Positions 1 through 8,700 of a DNA stretch of 9,166 nt are shown piece after piece (the stretch's first letter is position 1; every line of letters begins with the position of its first letter). The DNA comes from Cyanobacteria bacterium M_surface_7_m2_040 (GTDB lineage Bacteria; Cyanobacteriota; Cyanobacteriia; PCC-6307; Cyanobiaceae). Location of the stretch: positions 1-9,166 of the forward strand of contig VGPQ01000037.1 in assembly GCA_016882555.1 (NCBI GenBank). Direction: 5' to 3'. A program made the translations under genes and the position numbers. The notes beneath the pieces were generated by a model. It ran no database searches. It saw only the letters and a list, made by a program, of their open reading frames with translations, and had not been told where the DNA came from.

Positions 1-179
1 CGGGTGTCCTCCAGGGAAAAGACCCCAGCACCCACCAGGGTCCAGCCGGGCTGATACCAGTGCTCGGCCGAGGGCTCCAGGATCGCCACATCGAGCCCGG
101 CACGAGCACGGCGCAACTGGGCTGCAGCCGTGATGCCGGCGGCGCCGCCGCCGACCACGAGAACCTGATGGTGCGCCAT
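1..179 (-). CDS. Sulfide:quinone oxidoreductase-like FAD-dependent oxidoreductase, N-terminal part (cut by window edge)
   Basis: Only the first 59 codons are present; the gene runs off the left edge. The start is the ATG at 177-179 on the minus strand. Translation begins [20 protein letters not shown], a dinucleotide-binding Rossmann fold with G10-x-G12-x-x-G15, and E35 sits at the end of the second strand, where the FAD ribose is normally held. Residues 42-52, [11 protein letters not shown], closely match the conserved N-terminal segment of sulfide:quinone oxidoreductases, especially the type II/mitochondrial-like group. These are peripheral membrane flavoproteins that oxidise sulfide and pass electrons to quinone. 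The catalytic cysteines lie further on and are outside the window, so activity cannot be judged. Other members of the flavoprotein disulfide reductase/NDH-2 superfamily remain possible. It lies 85 bp downstream of glgP on the same strand. No clear Shine-Dalgarno sequence is seen. Confidence 0.82.
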   Translation of the reverse strand, partial: MAHHQVLVVGGGAAGITAAAQLRRARAGLDVAILEPSAEHWYQPGWTLVGAGVFSLEDT

Positions 180-210
180 GGGTCAATCAGTATTGCGTTG
201 AGTTGGGGGG

Positions 211-230
211 ATGACGGTGGCTGCCGTCGT
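211..230 (-). terminator. Small hairpin in the glgP-SQR gap, possible weak terminator
   Basis: Bases 213-217 (gacgg) pair with 224-228 (ccgtc). The stem can extend inward by a G-T wobble and outward by one wobble and one A-T pair, around a loop of about four bases. It lies 34 bp beyond the glgP stop codon. On the minus strand it is followed by a C-run and not a T-run, so it is not a canonical intrinsic terminator. It may instead slow or stabilise transcripts between glgP and the flavoprotein gene, or be chance in GC-rich DNA. Confidence 0.22.
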
Positions 231-264
231 GGAACGGTCATGAGGGCGCAAGCGGCCGCCCGGA

Positions 265-2796
265 TCAGATCGGGCAGCTCATCTCGACGCGCGCCGGCGG
301 CGTCTGCCAGATGCGGCTGGCGTATTCGTACACCGCCCGATCCGACGAGAAGAAACCGCTGCGGGCCGTGTTGAGCAGGCTCATGCGCTGCCAGAATTGG
401 CGCTGCTGCCAGGCTGCATCCACGCGATCCTGGGCCTCCAGGTAGGCGGCGAAATCAGCGATCACCGCATAGGGATCGCTGCCCACCAGGTTCTGCACCA
501 GGGGCTTGAACAGCTCGCTGTCGCCGGCGCTGAAATGGTCCGACTCGACCAGGGCGAACACCTGCTCAAGCAACGGGCTGGCAGCCACCCACTCCCACGG
601 CCGGTAGCCATCGCGGTGCAATGCCGCGATCTGGTCGGTGGTGCAGCCAAACAGGAAGAAGTTGTCGGGACCGACATGCTCGCGGATCTCCACATTGGCC
701 CCATCGAGGGTGCCGATCGTGAGCGCGCCGTTGAGGGCGAACTTCATGTTGCCGGTGCCAGAAGCCTCGAGGCCAGCGGTGGAGATCTGCTCCGACAGAT
801 CTGCCGCGGGGTAGATCTTTTCGGCCAGCTGCACGTTGAAATCGGCCAGAAACACCACCTTGAGCAACCCCCTGGTGTCGGGATCGCTGTTGACCACATC
901 GGCGATGCCGTTGATGAACCGGATGATCAACTTGGCCATCGCATAGCCCGGCGCCGCCTTGCCGCCGAAAATCACCGTGCGCGGGGCCAGGCCGTCGGTG
1001 TCGCCGCTCTTGATGCGCAGATAGCGGGCGATCAACCCCAGGGCATTGAGGTGTTGCCGCTTGTACTCGTGAATGCGCTTGACCTGCACGTCAAACAGGG
1101 TGGTGGGGTCGACCAGCAGGCCGTTGCGCCGTTCGATCAGTGCGGCCAGGCGGCGCTTGCTCGTGAGCTTGCAGGCCGCCCAGCGCTGCAGGAACGGCTC
1201 ATCGTTCTGCAGGGCCTCCAGCTGCTTGAGGGCCTTGATCTGCACCGGCCAGCCGGGGCCCACACTGTCGCTGAGCAGGGCGTTGAGCCCTGGATTCGCC
1301 AACGCGACCCAACGGCGCGGGGTGACGCCGTTGGTGACGTTGGTGAACTTCTCGGGCCACAGCGCCGCAAACTCCGGAAACAGGTTGGTTTTCACCAACT
1401 CGCTGTGCAGTGCCGCCACACCATTCACATGGTGGCTGCCCACCACGGCCAGGTGCGCCATGCGCACCGCCTTGGCTTCGCCCTCGTCGATGATCGACAC
1501 ACGCCGCAGGATCTGCTCGTTGCCCGGATGGCGCAGACGCACCTGTTGCAGGAAGCGCGCGTTGATCTCGTAGATCAGCTCCAGATGGCGCGGCAGCAGC
1601 GCGGCAAACAGATCCAATCCCCAACGCTCCAGCGCCTCGGGCAGCAGGGTGTGGTTGGTGTAGGCCAGGGAACTGGAGGTGATCGACCAGGCCTGTTCCC
1701 ACTCCATGCCGTGCTCATCGAGCAGCAGCCGCATCAGCTCGGCCACGGCAATCGCCGGGTGGGTGTCGTTGAGCTGCACCGCCCAGTGCTGGGGGAAGTC
1801 GGCGATGGGGAGCCCACGCCGTTTGAGGTTGGCGATCATGTCCTGCAGTGAGCAGCTCACAAAGAAGTGCTGCTGCATCAGCCGCAGGCGCCGCCCGCCC
1901 GCCGTGCCGTCGTTGGGGTACAGCACCTTGGAAAGGGTTTCAGAGCCCACCTTCGATTCGACCGCGCCGTGGTAATCGCCGCTGTTGAAGGCGTGGAAGT
2001 CGAACGATTCAGCCGCCTCAGCACGCCACAGCCGCAGCCGCCCGCAGCTGTTGACCCGGTAGCCGGCGATCGGCACATCGTGGGGAATGCCGAGCACCAT
2101 CTGAGAGGGGATCCAGCGCACCCGGTAACGGTTCTGCTCGTCGTGCCAGACCTCGGTGTGGCCGCCGAAGCCGACGGTCTGTGCCTTGGTGGGATGCACC
2201 AACTCCCAGGGCCAGCCGCCCTTGAGCCATTTGTCGGTGATCTCGACCTGCCAGCCGCCCTTGATCAGCTGATCGAAGATGCCGAATTCGTAGCGAATGC
2301 CGTAGCCGGTGGCCGGGATCTCGAGGGACGCCAGCGATTCGCAGTAACAGGCCGCCAACCGTCCCAGGCCGCCGTTGCCCAGGCCCGGCTCCTCTTCCAC
2401 CGCAAACACCTGCTCGGGATCGCTGATGCCGAAGCGCTCGAGTGCCTCGGCCGCTTCGCTCTGCAGGCCGAGCATCAGCAGGTTGTTGGCCAGCTGGGGG
2501 CCGATCAGAAACTCGGCCGACAGATAGGCCACCGCCTTAGGCTGCTGGTGGCGTAGCAGATCCTTGGATGCCAGGTGGCGGGTCATCAAGCGGTCGCGCA
2601 CCGCATAGCTGAGCGCCATGTAGAGGTCGTGCGGACTGGCGTCGATGGCGCTGCGTCCGAGCGAAAAGAACAGGTGCTCGGCCATGCCTTCAAACAGATC
2701 GCCGGACGTCAGTCCGGTGCGCTGGCGATCGCCATAGCTGGCAGGCAGTGGGATGCCCGAGGCCCGGGCAGTGCGGGCAGGCTGGGTGGAGGTCAT
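265..2796 (-). CDS. glgP: Glycogen phosphorylase (glycogen/starch/alpha-glucan phosphorylase, GT35)
   Basis: Cytoplasmic PLP enzyme that cleaves alpha-1,4-glucan ends with phosphate to release glucose-1-phosphate, the main glycogen-mobilising step in the dark. The 843-residue product has the usual family length. Motifs appear in order: [10 protein letters not shown] (91-100), LGNGGLGRL with [13 protein letters not shown] (139-176), VLYPND (291-296), VQLNDTHPA (340-348), the active-site histidine in [14 protein letters not shown] (H382), [11 protein letters not shown] (486-496), [10 protein letters not shown] (572-581) and [12 protein letters not shown] (611-622). The PLP-binding block is [20 protein letters not shown], with the Schiff-base lysine at K685. 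The ATG at 2794-2796 was chosen because 66 further upstream codons in frame are low-complexity Arg/Ala/Pro and run into pyrC; the family's conserved N-terminus starts around residue 28 of this call. No Shine-Dalgarno motif is apparent. The gene is divergent from pyrC. The N-terminal regulatory region of the animal enzyme has no recognisable equivalent. Confidence 0.97.
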   Translation of the reverse strand: MTSTQPARTARASGIPLPASYGDRQRTGLTSGDLFEGMAEHLFFSLGRSAIDASPHDLYMALSYAVRDRLMTRHLASKDLLRHQQPKAVAYLSAEFLIGPQLANNLLMLGLQSEAAEALERFGISDPEQVFAVEEEPGLGNGGLGRLAACYCESLASLEIPATGYGIRYEFGIFDQLIKGGWQVEITDKWLKGGWPWELVHPTKAQTVGFGGHTEVWHDEQNRYRVRWIPSQMVLGIPHDVPIAGYRVNSCGRLRLWRAEAAESFDFHAFNSGDYHGAVESKVGSETLSKVLYPNDGTAGGRRLRLMQQHFFVSCSLQDMIANLKRRGLPIADFPQHWAVQLNDTHPAIAVAELMRLLLDEHGMEWEQAWSITSSSLAYTNHTLLPEALERWGLDLFAALLPRHLELIYEINARFLQQVRLRHPGNEQILRRVSIIDEGEAKAVRMAHLAVVGSHHVNGVAALHSELVKTNLFPEFAALWPEKFTNVTNGVTPRRWVALANPGLNALLSDSVGPGWPVQIKALKQLEALQNDEPFLQRWAACKLTSKRRLAALIERRNGLLVDPTTLFDVQVKRIHEYKRQHLNALGLIARYLRIKSGDTDGLAPRTVIFGGKAAPGYAMAKLIIRFINGIADVVNSDPDTRGLLKVVFLADFNVQLAEKIYPAADLSEQISTAGLEASGTGNMKFALNGALTIGTLDGANVEIREHVGPDNFFLFGCTTDQIAALHRDGYRPWEWVAASPLLEQVFALVESDHFSAGDSELFKPLVQNLVGSDPYAVIADFAAYLEAQDRVDAAWQQRQFWQRMSLLNTARSGFFSSDRAVYEYASRIWQTPPARVEMSCPI
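2725..2732. repeat. Single HIP1 octamer
   Basis: GCGATCGC, inside the longer palindrome GGCGATCGCC, within the 5' part of glgP. HIP1 is greatly over-represented in many cyanobacterial genomes. I saw one perfect copy in about 9.2 kb. In DNA this GC-rich, one copy is close to chance expectation, so it does not show HIP1 enrichment here. Confidence 0.5.
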
Positions 2797-2861
2797 CGCG
2801 CCACGGGCGCAGGATTTGCCTTCAAGGTGGCCAGGGGGCCCGCGAACGGCAAGCTGGTGTG
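2797..2861. promoter_or_regulatory. Divergent intergenic region between glgP and pyrC
   Basis: This 65-bp gap lies between two start codons on opposite strands, so by position it should hold translation-initiation regions for both genes, and probably promoter elements unless these lie inside the neighbouring coding regions. I see no convincing -35/-10 pair and no strong Shine-Dalgarno sequence for either gene. It contains the GC block ccagggggcccgcg, but no operator I can name. Confidence 0.35.
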
Positions 2862-3926
2862 ATGCGTACCTTGACGATCCGCCGGCCCGACGACTGGCAC
2901 GTGCACCTGCGTGACGGGGCGATGCTGCAGGCGGTGGCGCCCGCCACGGCGCGGCAGTTCGCCAGGGCGATCGTGATGCCCAACCTGCGGCCACCCATCA
3001 CCACCACGGCGGCGGCGCGGACCTACCGCGAGCGCATCCAAGCCGCCCTGCGAGCCGCAGGAGGCGATGCGCTGGCCTCAGGGTTTACGCCACTGATGAC
3101 GGCCTACCTCACCGAAACCATTGACCCGGCCGATCTGGAGCGGGGCTTTGACGAGGGGGTACTGACGGCGGTGAAGCTCTATCCAGCCGGGGCCACGACC
3201 AACTCGGATGCCGGCGTGCGCGACATCGGGGCGATCACCAGGGTGCTCGTGACGCTCGAGCGCATCGGCATGCCGCTGCTGATCCACGGCGAAGTGACCG
3301 ACAGCGATATCGACATCTTTGATCGCGAGGCGGTGTTTATTGAGCGGGTGCTGGCACCGCTGCTGGCGCGCCATCCCGGGCTGAAGGTGGTGCTCGAGCA
3401 CATCACCACCAGCGATGCGGTCGACTTTGTGCGCAGCGGGCCGGCCAACCTGGCCGCCACGATCACGCCGCACCACCTGCACATCAACCGCAATGCGATC
3501 TTTGCCGGCGGCCTGCGGCCCGACCTGTATTGCCTGCCGGTGGCCAAACGCGAGCTGCATCGGCTGGCGCTGCGGGCTGCGGCCACCAGCGGCAACCCCA
3601 AGTTTTTTCTGGGCACCGATTCGGCCCCCCACGAGCGCCACGCCAAGGAGAGCGCCTGCGGCTGCGCCGGCATCTACAACGCCCCCGTTGCCCTGGAGAG
3701 CTACGCCACAGTGTTTGAAGCCGAGAACGCCCTCGATCGGCTTGAGGCCTTTGCCAGCGAGCACGGCCCACGCTTCTACGGGCTGCCGCTCAACACCGGC
3801 ACCGTGACCCTGGAGCGCGTTCCAGTGACGGTGCCGGCACGCCTGCACGGCAACGATGGCGCCGGCGAGGCGGTGGAGCTGGTGCCGTTTCATGCGGGCG
3901 AAACCCTGGCCTGGCGAGTGCCCTAA
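2862..3926 (+). CDS. pyrC: Dihydroorotase, class II (PyrC, homodimeric type)
   Basis: Cytoplasmic zinc amidohydrolase that interconverts N-carbamoyl-L-aspartate and L-dihydroorotate, the third step of de novo UMP synthesis. The 354-residue product matches the length of E. coli-type PyrC. The metal site is complete: H13 and H15 in [10 protein letters not shown], with substrate-binding R17; the lysine that is carboxylated in the family, K105 in [17 protein letters not shown]142 in LIHGEV; H180 in LEHITT; and D253 in GTDSAPH, the catalytic aspartate. The ATG at 2862 puts the HxH motif at the usual distance from the N-terminus. The 38 codons upstream in frame look non-coding and overlap the glgP start. 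A GTG directly before the ATG is a less likely start. The gene ends in TAA. It is followed 89 bp later by pyrFE on the same strand, which fits a pyrimidine gene cluster. Dihydroorotate dehydrogenase (pyrD) is not in the window. Confidence 0.97.
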   Translation: MRTLTIRRPDDWHVHLRDGAMLQAVAPATARQFARAIVMPNLRPPITTTAAARTYRERIQAALRAAGGDALASGFTPLMTAYLTETIDPADLERGFDEGVLTAVKLYPAGATTNSDAGVRDIGAITRVLVTLERIGMPLLIHGEVTDSDIDIFDREAVFIERVLAPLLARHPGLKVVLEHITTSDAVDFVRSGPANLAATITPHHLHINRNAIFAGGLRPDLYCLPVAKRELHRLALRAAATSGNPKFFLGTDSAPHERHAKESACGCAGIYNAPVALESYATVFEAENALDRLEAFASEHGPRFYGLPLNTGTVTLERVPVTVPARLHGNDGAGEAVELVPFHAGETLAWRVP

Positions 3927-3927
3927 A

Positions 3928-3944
3928 CGCAACGACCTGTTGCG
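3928..3944 (+). other. Hairpin just after the pyrC stop codon
   Basis: Bases 3928-3933 (cgcaac) pair perfectly with 3939-3944 (gttgcg) around a five-base loop, starting one base past the pyrC stop codon. No T-run follows, so it is not a standard intrinsic terminator. It could act as a 3' stability element or a partial terminator between pyrC and pyrFE. A second short stem, gccgt/acggc with an aac loop, lies further into the same gap. Chance occurrence is possible at this GC content. Confidence 0.25.
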
Positions 3945-3998
3945 AGGGCTCGCGGTTCAGACACTGGCCGCCGTAACACGGCAGCGGGCATCCGTTGC

Positions 3999-4010
3999 AG
4001 CCCCGGGGCT
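3999..4010. other. 12-bp perfect palindrome upstream of the pyrFE start
   Basis: The sequence agccccggggct is its own reverse complement and ends five bases before the pyrFE ATG, where a ribosome-binding site would be expected. Its GGGG run may offer a weak anti-SD contact. It could be a protein-binding site, but I recognise no regulator for it, and GC-only palindromes are fairly likely by chance here. Confidence 0.22.
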
Positions 4011-4015
4011 TCCCC

Positions 4016-5491
4016 ATGGCCTTCTTCATCCAGCTGACCGAGGCCATCAGCCGCCACCAGAGCCTGCTGGTGACCGGGCTCGACCCCAACCCAGAGCTGC
4101 TGGCCAGCTGGGCGGCGGCGCGGGGCCTGGCGGGGCGCTCGTTTCTGAGCCAGGCGCGCCATTGGATCAAGGCGGTGGTGGAGGCCACCACCCCGCACGT
4201 CTGTGCGTTCAAGCCCAGCCTAGGGTTTTACCAGGCCCTGGGGCCCATCGGCCTGGAGCTGCTGGCCGAGGTGCGGGATCTGGTGCCCGCCAACGTCCCA
4301 CTGATCATCGATGCCAAGCACGGGGATCTCAACAGCTCCTCGGCCCTGGCCCACTTCCTGTTTAAGGAGCTGGGGGCCGATGGGGTCACCCTCTCGCCCC
4401 TGGCCGGCCAGGACATTGCCGCTCCGTTTCTGCTCTACCCCGACAAGGGGGTGGTGATCACCTGCCACAGCTCCAACCCGGCGGCGCGGGTGCTGCAGCA
4501 CTTCCCTGGCGAAGAGTCGCCCCTGTATCTGCACATCGTGCGCGAGAGCCAGCTGTGGGCCACCCCCGAGCAGCTGCTGCTGGAGGTGGGCACCAGCGAC
4601 CCGGCCGTGCTGGCGGCGGTGCGGCAGGCGGCGCCACAGCGGTTTCTGCTGCTGCGCAGCCTCTGGGCCGAGGAAGACCAGCTGGAGCCCCTGCTGGAGG
4701 CGGGACTCAGCCAGGCGGGCGATGGCCTGCTGCTGCCACTGCCCCAGAACCTGCTGGTCGAAGACGACCTGGCCGAACGTGCCGACGCCCTGCGCCGTCA
4801 GATCAACGACAGCCGCGAGCGCGTCCAGGCCCAGCAGCTGAACGCTGGCCAGCAGAGCTGCACGCTGTGGGCGCCGCAGACCGACGATCCGATGGCCGAA
4901 CTGATCGTCGATTTGTTCGACATCGGCTGCCTGCTGTTCGGTGAGTATGTGCAGGCCAGTGGAGCCGTGTTCAACTACTACGTCGACCTGCGCCAGATCA
5001 TCTCCGACCCAAACCTGTTCCAACGGGTGCTGAACGGCTATGCCGAGCTGCTGCGGGAGCTGCCATTCGATCGCATCGCCGGCATTCCCTACGGCTCGCT
5101 GCCCACCGCCACGGGCCTGTCGCTGCAGTTGCACAAACCGCTGATCTACCCGCGCAAGGAGGTCAAGGCCCATGGGGCCAGGCGGCTGATCGAAGGCGAC
5201 TTTGAACCCGGCGATGTGGTCGCCGTCGTCGACGACATCCTGATCACCGGCGGCAGCGTGCTCGAAGGCATCGCCAAGCTCGAGAGCTCAGGGGTGGTGG
5301 TGCGCGATGTGGTCGTCTTTCTCGATCACGGCGGCGACCACGACCGCCACGCCAAGGAGCGTCTGGCCGAGGCGGGCTACACGGTGCATGCAGTGCTCGA
5401 CATCACCCGCATCACCCGGGTGCTGCAGCAGGCAGGCAGACTCGATGCAGACCATGTGGCGACCCTGCTGCCCGGTGTCGCCAACACCTGA
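4016..5491 (+). CDS. pyrFE: Bifunctional orotidine 5'-phosphate decarboxylase / orotate phosphoribosyltransferase (PyrF-PyrE fusion)
   Basis: Cytoplasmic fusion enzyme for the last two steps of UMP synthesis: orotate plus PRPP to OMP (C-terminal domain), then OMP to UMP plus CO2 (N-terminal domain). The product has 491 residues. The N-terminal barrel (about 1-265) resembles the larger class 2 PyrF: GLDPNP with D23, FKPSLGFY with K66, and the catalytic array D99-x-K101-x-x-D104 in [13 protein letters not shown]. The C-terminal PRTase (about 295-491) shows FGEYVQASG (308-316), the flexible-loop RKEVKAHG (380-387) and the PRPP motif [14 protein letters not shown] (401-414, acidic pair D406/D407). 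This domain order is the reverse of animal UMP synthase and is known from cyanobacteria and kinetoplastids. The usual PyrF phosphate loop of the PGxGAQGG type is not recognisable near residues 210-220, which read [12 protein letters not shown]. The ATG at 4016 is preferred over an in-frame TTG seven codons upstream because it opens directly on the conserved domain. Confidence 0.96.
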   Translation: MAFFIQLTEAISRHQSLLVTGLDPNPELLASWAAARGLAGRSFLSQARHWIKAVVEATTPHVCAFKPSLGFYQALGPIGLELLAEVRDLVPANVPLIIDAKHGDLNSSSALAHFLFKELGADGVTLSPLAGQDIAAPFLLYPDKGVVITCHSSNPAARVLQHFPGEESPLYLHIVRESQLWATPEQLLLEVGTSDPAVLAAVRQAAPQRFLLLRSLWAEEDQLEPLLEAGLSQAGDGLLLPLPQNLLVEDDLAERADALRRQINDSRERVQAQQLNAGQQSCTLWAPQTDDPMAELIVDLFDIGCLLFGEYVQASGAVFNYYVDLRQIISDPNLFQRVLNGYAELLRELPFDRIAGIPYGSLPTATGLSLQLHKPLIYPRKEVKAHGARRLIEGDFEPGDVVAVVDDILITGGSVLEGIAKLESSGVVVRDVVVFLDHGGDHDRHAKERLAEAGYTVHAVLDITRITRVLQQAGRLDADHVATLLPGVANT

Positions 5492-5523
5492 GCCGGCATC
5501 TGGCTCCTGACCCTGCAGCCCCT

Positions 5524-8500
5524 GTGAAATCGCTCTCGGATCCGTTTCTCAAACGGCCGGTGTTCACCCTGGTGTGCAGCCTGCTGGTGCTGCTGCTGGG
5601 ACTGGTGGCGCTGCCAGCGCTGCAGGTGGAAAACCTGCCCCCCATTGCCCCCAGCCGTGTCACGGTGCGGGCCAGCTACCCCGGCGCCAGCCCCGAAGTG
5701 GTGGAGCAGGGGGTGACCGCCATTCTCGAGAAGCAGCTCAACGGGCTCGAGCGCCTCGATTCGATCCGCTCCACCAGCTCGGCCAACGCCAGCTCGATCA
5801 GCCTCAGCTTTGAGGGCGGCAGCCCTGAGCTCAACCAGATCAACACCCAGAACGAGACGGCGGTGGTCAGCCGCCTGCTGCCCGCCAGCGTGGCCCGCCA
5901 GGGCGTGCAAGTGCGGCGCAGTTCCGATGACCTGCTGATGGTGCTGAGCTTCAGCGCCGACCGCACCACCTACAGCGACACCTTTTTGAGCGGCTGGGTC
6001 GACCAGGTGATCCGCGACCGAATCCAGCGGGTGCCGGGGGTGGGCAGCGTCAGCCTGTCGGGCGGCAACAGCCTGGCCTTCCGGCTGTGGCTCGACCCCT
6101 GGCGCCTCGAGGAACGGGGCCTCACCATCGGCGATGTGCGCACGGCCCTGCAGCAGCAGAACGTGCTGGCCGCCCTGGGCCAGAGCGGCGATGCCCCCAG
6201 CCCTCCCGGTCAGGAGCTGACCCTGCCGCTGCGCATGGAGGGCCGCCTGCGCAGCCCCGCCGAATTCGAGCAACTGGTGGTGGCCCGCGACGCCAAGCGG
6301 GGCGGCATCACCCTGCTGCGCGATGTGGGCCGGGTCGAGCTGGGCAACGAGAGCTACGACGCCATCGCCACCAACCTCAAGGGCGACCCGGTGGTGGCGT
6401 TGATCGTCAACCAGCGCGACGGCAGCAACGCCATCACCGTGAGCGATGCGGTGAATGCGGCGCTGGCTGAACTCGAGCCCCGCTTCCCGCCCGGGATCGG
6501 CATGCAGCTGATCGTCGATGAAGCCGACTACGTCAAGGGCAGCATCGACGCCACCACCAGGAGCCTGCGGGACGCGGTGCTGCTGGTGTTTGTGGTGCTG
6601 CTGCTGGGGCTGGGCAACAGCCGCCTGGCCCTGGTGTCGGCGGCGGCCGTGCCGGTCGCCCTGATCGGCTCCCTGAGTGTGCTGCTGGTGACGGGTCAGT
6701 CGCTCAACACCCTCACCCTGTTTGGCATGGTGCTGGCCTCGGGGCTGGTGGTGGACGACGCCATCGTCGTCAGCGAAGACATCGGTCGCCGCATCGAAGC
6801 CGGCACGCCGCCCCTGCAGGCGGCCCGCTCGGCCATGGCCGAGCTGGGCAGCGCCGTGATCGCCACCTCGCTGGTGCTGGTCGTGGTGTTTGTGCCCGTG
6901 CTGGGCCTGGGAGGCAGCGCCGGTCGGCTCTATGCCCCCATCGCGATCACGATCAGCGCCGCGATCAGCTTCTCGACCTTCAATGCACTGACCTTCACCC
7001 CCATGCTGGCGAGCCGGCTGGTGCGGCCTGAGCGCCCCGAACCGGCCTGGTTGCTGCGCTGGATCGATCCGCCCAGGCGCTGGCTGGAGAGCCTCGAAGC
7101 GCCCTACGCACGCCTGCTCGATCGCGTCATGGGGCACTCCAGGCGGGTGGTGGCCTTGCTGCTGGTGGGGATGCTGGTGACCGCCCTGGCCCTGCAGGCG
7201 CTGCCCAAGAGCTTCATTCCGCAGGAGGACACCGGCCAGCTGCGGGGGGTGGTGATCCTGCCCGACGGCCAGGGGCTGCAACAGACCCAGGCGGTGTTGA
7301 ACCAGGTGCGGCAGGTGGTGGCGAGCGAACCGCTGATCACCCGGGCCACCTTCTTTGCCGGCCGCTCGTTTGGTGACAGCAGCCCCAACAAGGGCCTCTT
7401 TTATCTGCGGCTGGCCCCGATCGAGGCGCGGCGCGGCCGCGGGCAGGGCACGGCAGCGGTGGCCGAGCGGCTCAACGCCAAGTTGCGCCAACGGGTGCGC
7501 CAGGCCATGGTGCAGCTGAGCGAACCGCCCAGCGTGCGCGGCTTCAGTGCCGAAGGCGGCCTCGAGCTCGAGCTGCTCGATGTCAGCAACGGCCAGCTCA
7601 GCCTGGAGGCGTTTGAGCAGCAGGTGCAGGGCTTCATCAGCGCCGCCCGCGCCTCAGGAGCCTTCGCGCGGGTGTCGACGCGGTTCAGCGCCGGGGCGCC
7701 CCAGCTGGTGCTGGTGCCCGACCGCCTGCAGATGGCCTCGCTGGGGGTGGACCTGGCAGCGGTGGTCGACACCCTGGGCAGCAGTTTCGGCAGCGACTAC
7801 GTCAACGACAGCTTTGAAAGCGAGCAGGTGCGCAAGGTGATCGTGCAGCTCGAGGGCAGCCGGCGCCGCGACGCCGGCGATGTGCTGGCGCTGATGGTGC
7901 GCAACCGCGAGGGCAAGCTGATCCCGCTCGAGCAGCTGGTGCAGCTCCAGGAGGGCAGCGGCCCCACCAGCATCAACCACACCCGGCTGGTGCGCTCGAT
8001 CAGCGTGCGGGCCCTGCCCAAGCCGGAGGTCAGCAGTGGCCAGGCGATGGCGATCCTCGAGCAGGTGCAGCAGCGGCTTGGGGGCGTCACCGAGCTCGAA
8101 TGGGCCGGCCTGGCCCGCGCAGAGGCGCGAGCCGACGGCAGCAACGTGCGCGTGTTCGCCATCGGGTTGGTGGTGATGCTGCTGGTGCTGGCCGCGCTCT
8201 ACAACAACTTCATGGATCCCTTGATCATTGGGGTCACGGTGCCCCTGGCCCTGCTGGGGGCGGCGATTGGCCTGGCCGTGCGGGGCATCCCCCTCGACGT
8301 GTATGGCCAGATGGGCCTGCTGGTGCTGGTCAGCCTGGCCGCCAAGAACGGCATTTTGATTGTCGAATTCGCCAATCAACGGCTGGCGGCTGGGGTGGCG
8401 CTCGATGAAGCCATCCAGGGGGCCGCCACGGCGCGCCTGCGGCCGATCCTGCTGACGGCGTTCTCGTCGCTGGCCGGGTTTGTGCCCTTGCTGCTGGCCA

Positions 8501-8700
8501 GCGGCTTCGGTTCAGGCAGCCAGATCAGCATCGGCACCGTGGCCTTCAGCGGCCTGCTGGCCTCCACCGCCCTCAGCCTGCTGGTGGTGCCGGTGGTCTA
8601 CAAGCTGGTCAAGGGCTGGGAGCTGGGTGGCTACAGCCTCAAGCATCTGCCCGGCAACCCCTTCAGAACAGGGCGACCAACACCGCCACCAGCAGGGTAA
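5524..8700 (+). CDS. RND-family (HAE1/AcrB-like) efflux transporter permease subunit
   Basis: Inner-membrane proton-driven pump of the resistance-nodulation-division superfamily. Its 1058 residues match AcrB-type proteins. The first membrane helix (about 14-31) follows [10 protein letters not shown], then the periplasmic motif [17 protein letters not shown] (49-65). Helices 2-6 span about 350-500 and include [21 protein letters not shown] (407-427), whose D411/D412 correspond to the proton-relay aspartates of AcrB. A second periplasmic block contains [15 protein letters not shown] (610-624). Helices 8-12 (about 875-1030) carry K941 in [15 protein letters not shown] and the segment [16 protein letters not shown] with R971 and T978. 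The relay is therefore complete and the pump looks functional. The GTG start puts RPVF where AcrB relatives have it, and no ATG is available upstream in frame. The start lies 32 bp after pyrFE, so co-transcription is possible. No periplasmic adaptor (HlyD/AcrA-like) or TolC-like gene is nearby, so the substrate is unknown. The 3' end overlaps the convergent gene by 38 bp. Confidence 0.95.
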   Translation: MKSLSDPFLKRPVFTLVCSLLVLLLGLVALPALQVENLPPIAPSRVTVRASYPGASPEVVEQGVTAILEKQLNGLERLDSIRSTSSANASSISLSFEGGSPELNQINTQNETAVVSRLLPASVARQGVQVRRSSDDLLMVLSFSADRTTYSDTFLSGWVDQVIRDRIQRVPGVGSVSLSGGNSLAFRLWLDPWRLEERGLTIGDVRTALQQQNVLAALGQSGDAPSPPGQELTLPLRMEGRLRSPAEFEQLVVARDAKRGGITLLRDVGRVELGNESYDAIATNLKGDPVVALIVNQRDGSNAITVSDAVNAALAELEPRFPPGIGMQLIVDEADYVKGSIDATTRSLRDAVLLVFVVLLLGLGNSRLALVSAAAVPVALIGSLSVLLVTGQSLNTLTLFGMVLASGLVVDDAIVVSEDIGRRIEAGTPPLQAARSAMAELGSAVIATSLVLVVVFVPVLGLGGSAGRLYAPIAITISAAISFSTFNALTFTPMLASRLVRPERPEPAWLLRWIDPPRRWLESLEAPYARLLDRVMGHSRRVVALLLVGMLVTALALQALPKSFIPQEDTGQLRGVVILPDGQGLQQTQAVLNQVRQVVASEPLITRATFFAGRSFGDSSPNKGLFYLRLAPIEARRGRGQGTAAVAERLNAKLRQRVRQAMVQLSEPPSVRGFSAEGGLELELLDVSNGQLSLEAFEQQVQGFISAARASGAFARVSTRFSAGAPQLVLVPDRLQMASLGVDLAAVVDTLGSSFGSDYVNDSFESEQVRKVIVQLEGSRRRDAGDVLALMVRNREGKLIPLEQLVQLQEGSGPTSINHTRLVRSISVRALPKPEVSSGQAMAILEQVQQRLGGVTELEWAGLARAEARADGSNVRVFAIGLVVMLLVLAALYNNFMDPLIIGVTVPLALLGAAIGLAVRGIPLDVYGQMGLLVLVSLAAKNGILIVEFANQRLAAGVALDEAIQGAATARLRPILLTAFSSLAGFVPLLLASGFGSGSQISIGTVAFSGLLASTALSLLVVPVVYKLVKGWELGGYSLKHLPGNPFRTGRPTPPPAG

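Noticed and set aside
397..1851. 484-codon open frame on the plus strand opposite glgP
   Set aside because: No recognisable domain, a composition rich in His, Gln, Gly, Leu and Val, and it lies wholly antisense to glycogen phosphorylase, whose catalytic motifs are intact.
2725..2732. HIP1 site as proof of a HIP1-rich cyanobacterium
   Set aside because: I saw only one perfect copy in the window; at this GC content that is near chance, so it says little about the lineage.
2748..2861. 38-codon N-terminal extension of pyrC
   Set aside because: It would overlap the glgP start and adds non-conserved Arg/Gly/Cys-rich sequence; PyrC proteins begin close to the HxH motif, matching the ATG at 2862.
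2797..2994. 66-codon N-terminal extension of glgP running into pyrC
   Set aside because: Low-complexity Arg/Ala/Pro sequence that would overlap the conserved metal-binding N-terminus of PyrC; the family start fits the ATG at 2796.
3078..3932. 284-codon minus-strand frame opposite pyrC
   Set aside because: Antisense to a complete dihydroorotase and without any family signature.
4220..5173. 317-codon minus-strand frame opposite pyrFE
   Set aside because: Gln/His/Leu-rich shadow without motifs; the opposite strand encodes well-conserved PyrF and PyrE domains.
5377..7491. 704-codon open frame on the minus strand opposite pyrFE and the RND pump
   Set aside because: Its translation is dominated by His, Gln, Gly and Ala with no motif or hydrophobic pattern, typical of an antisense shadow of a GC-rich gene. 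The plus-strand pump has all its family motifs.
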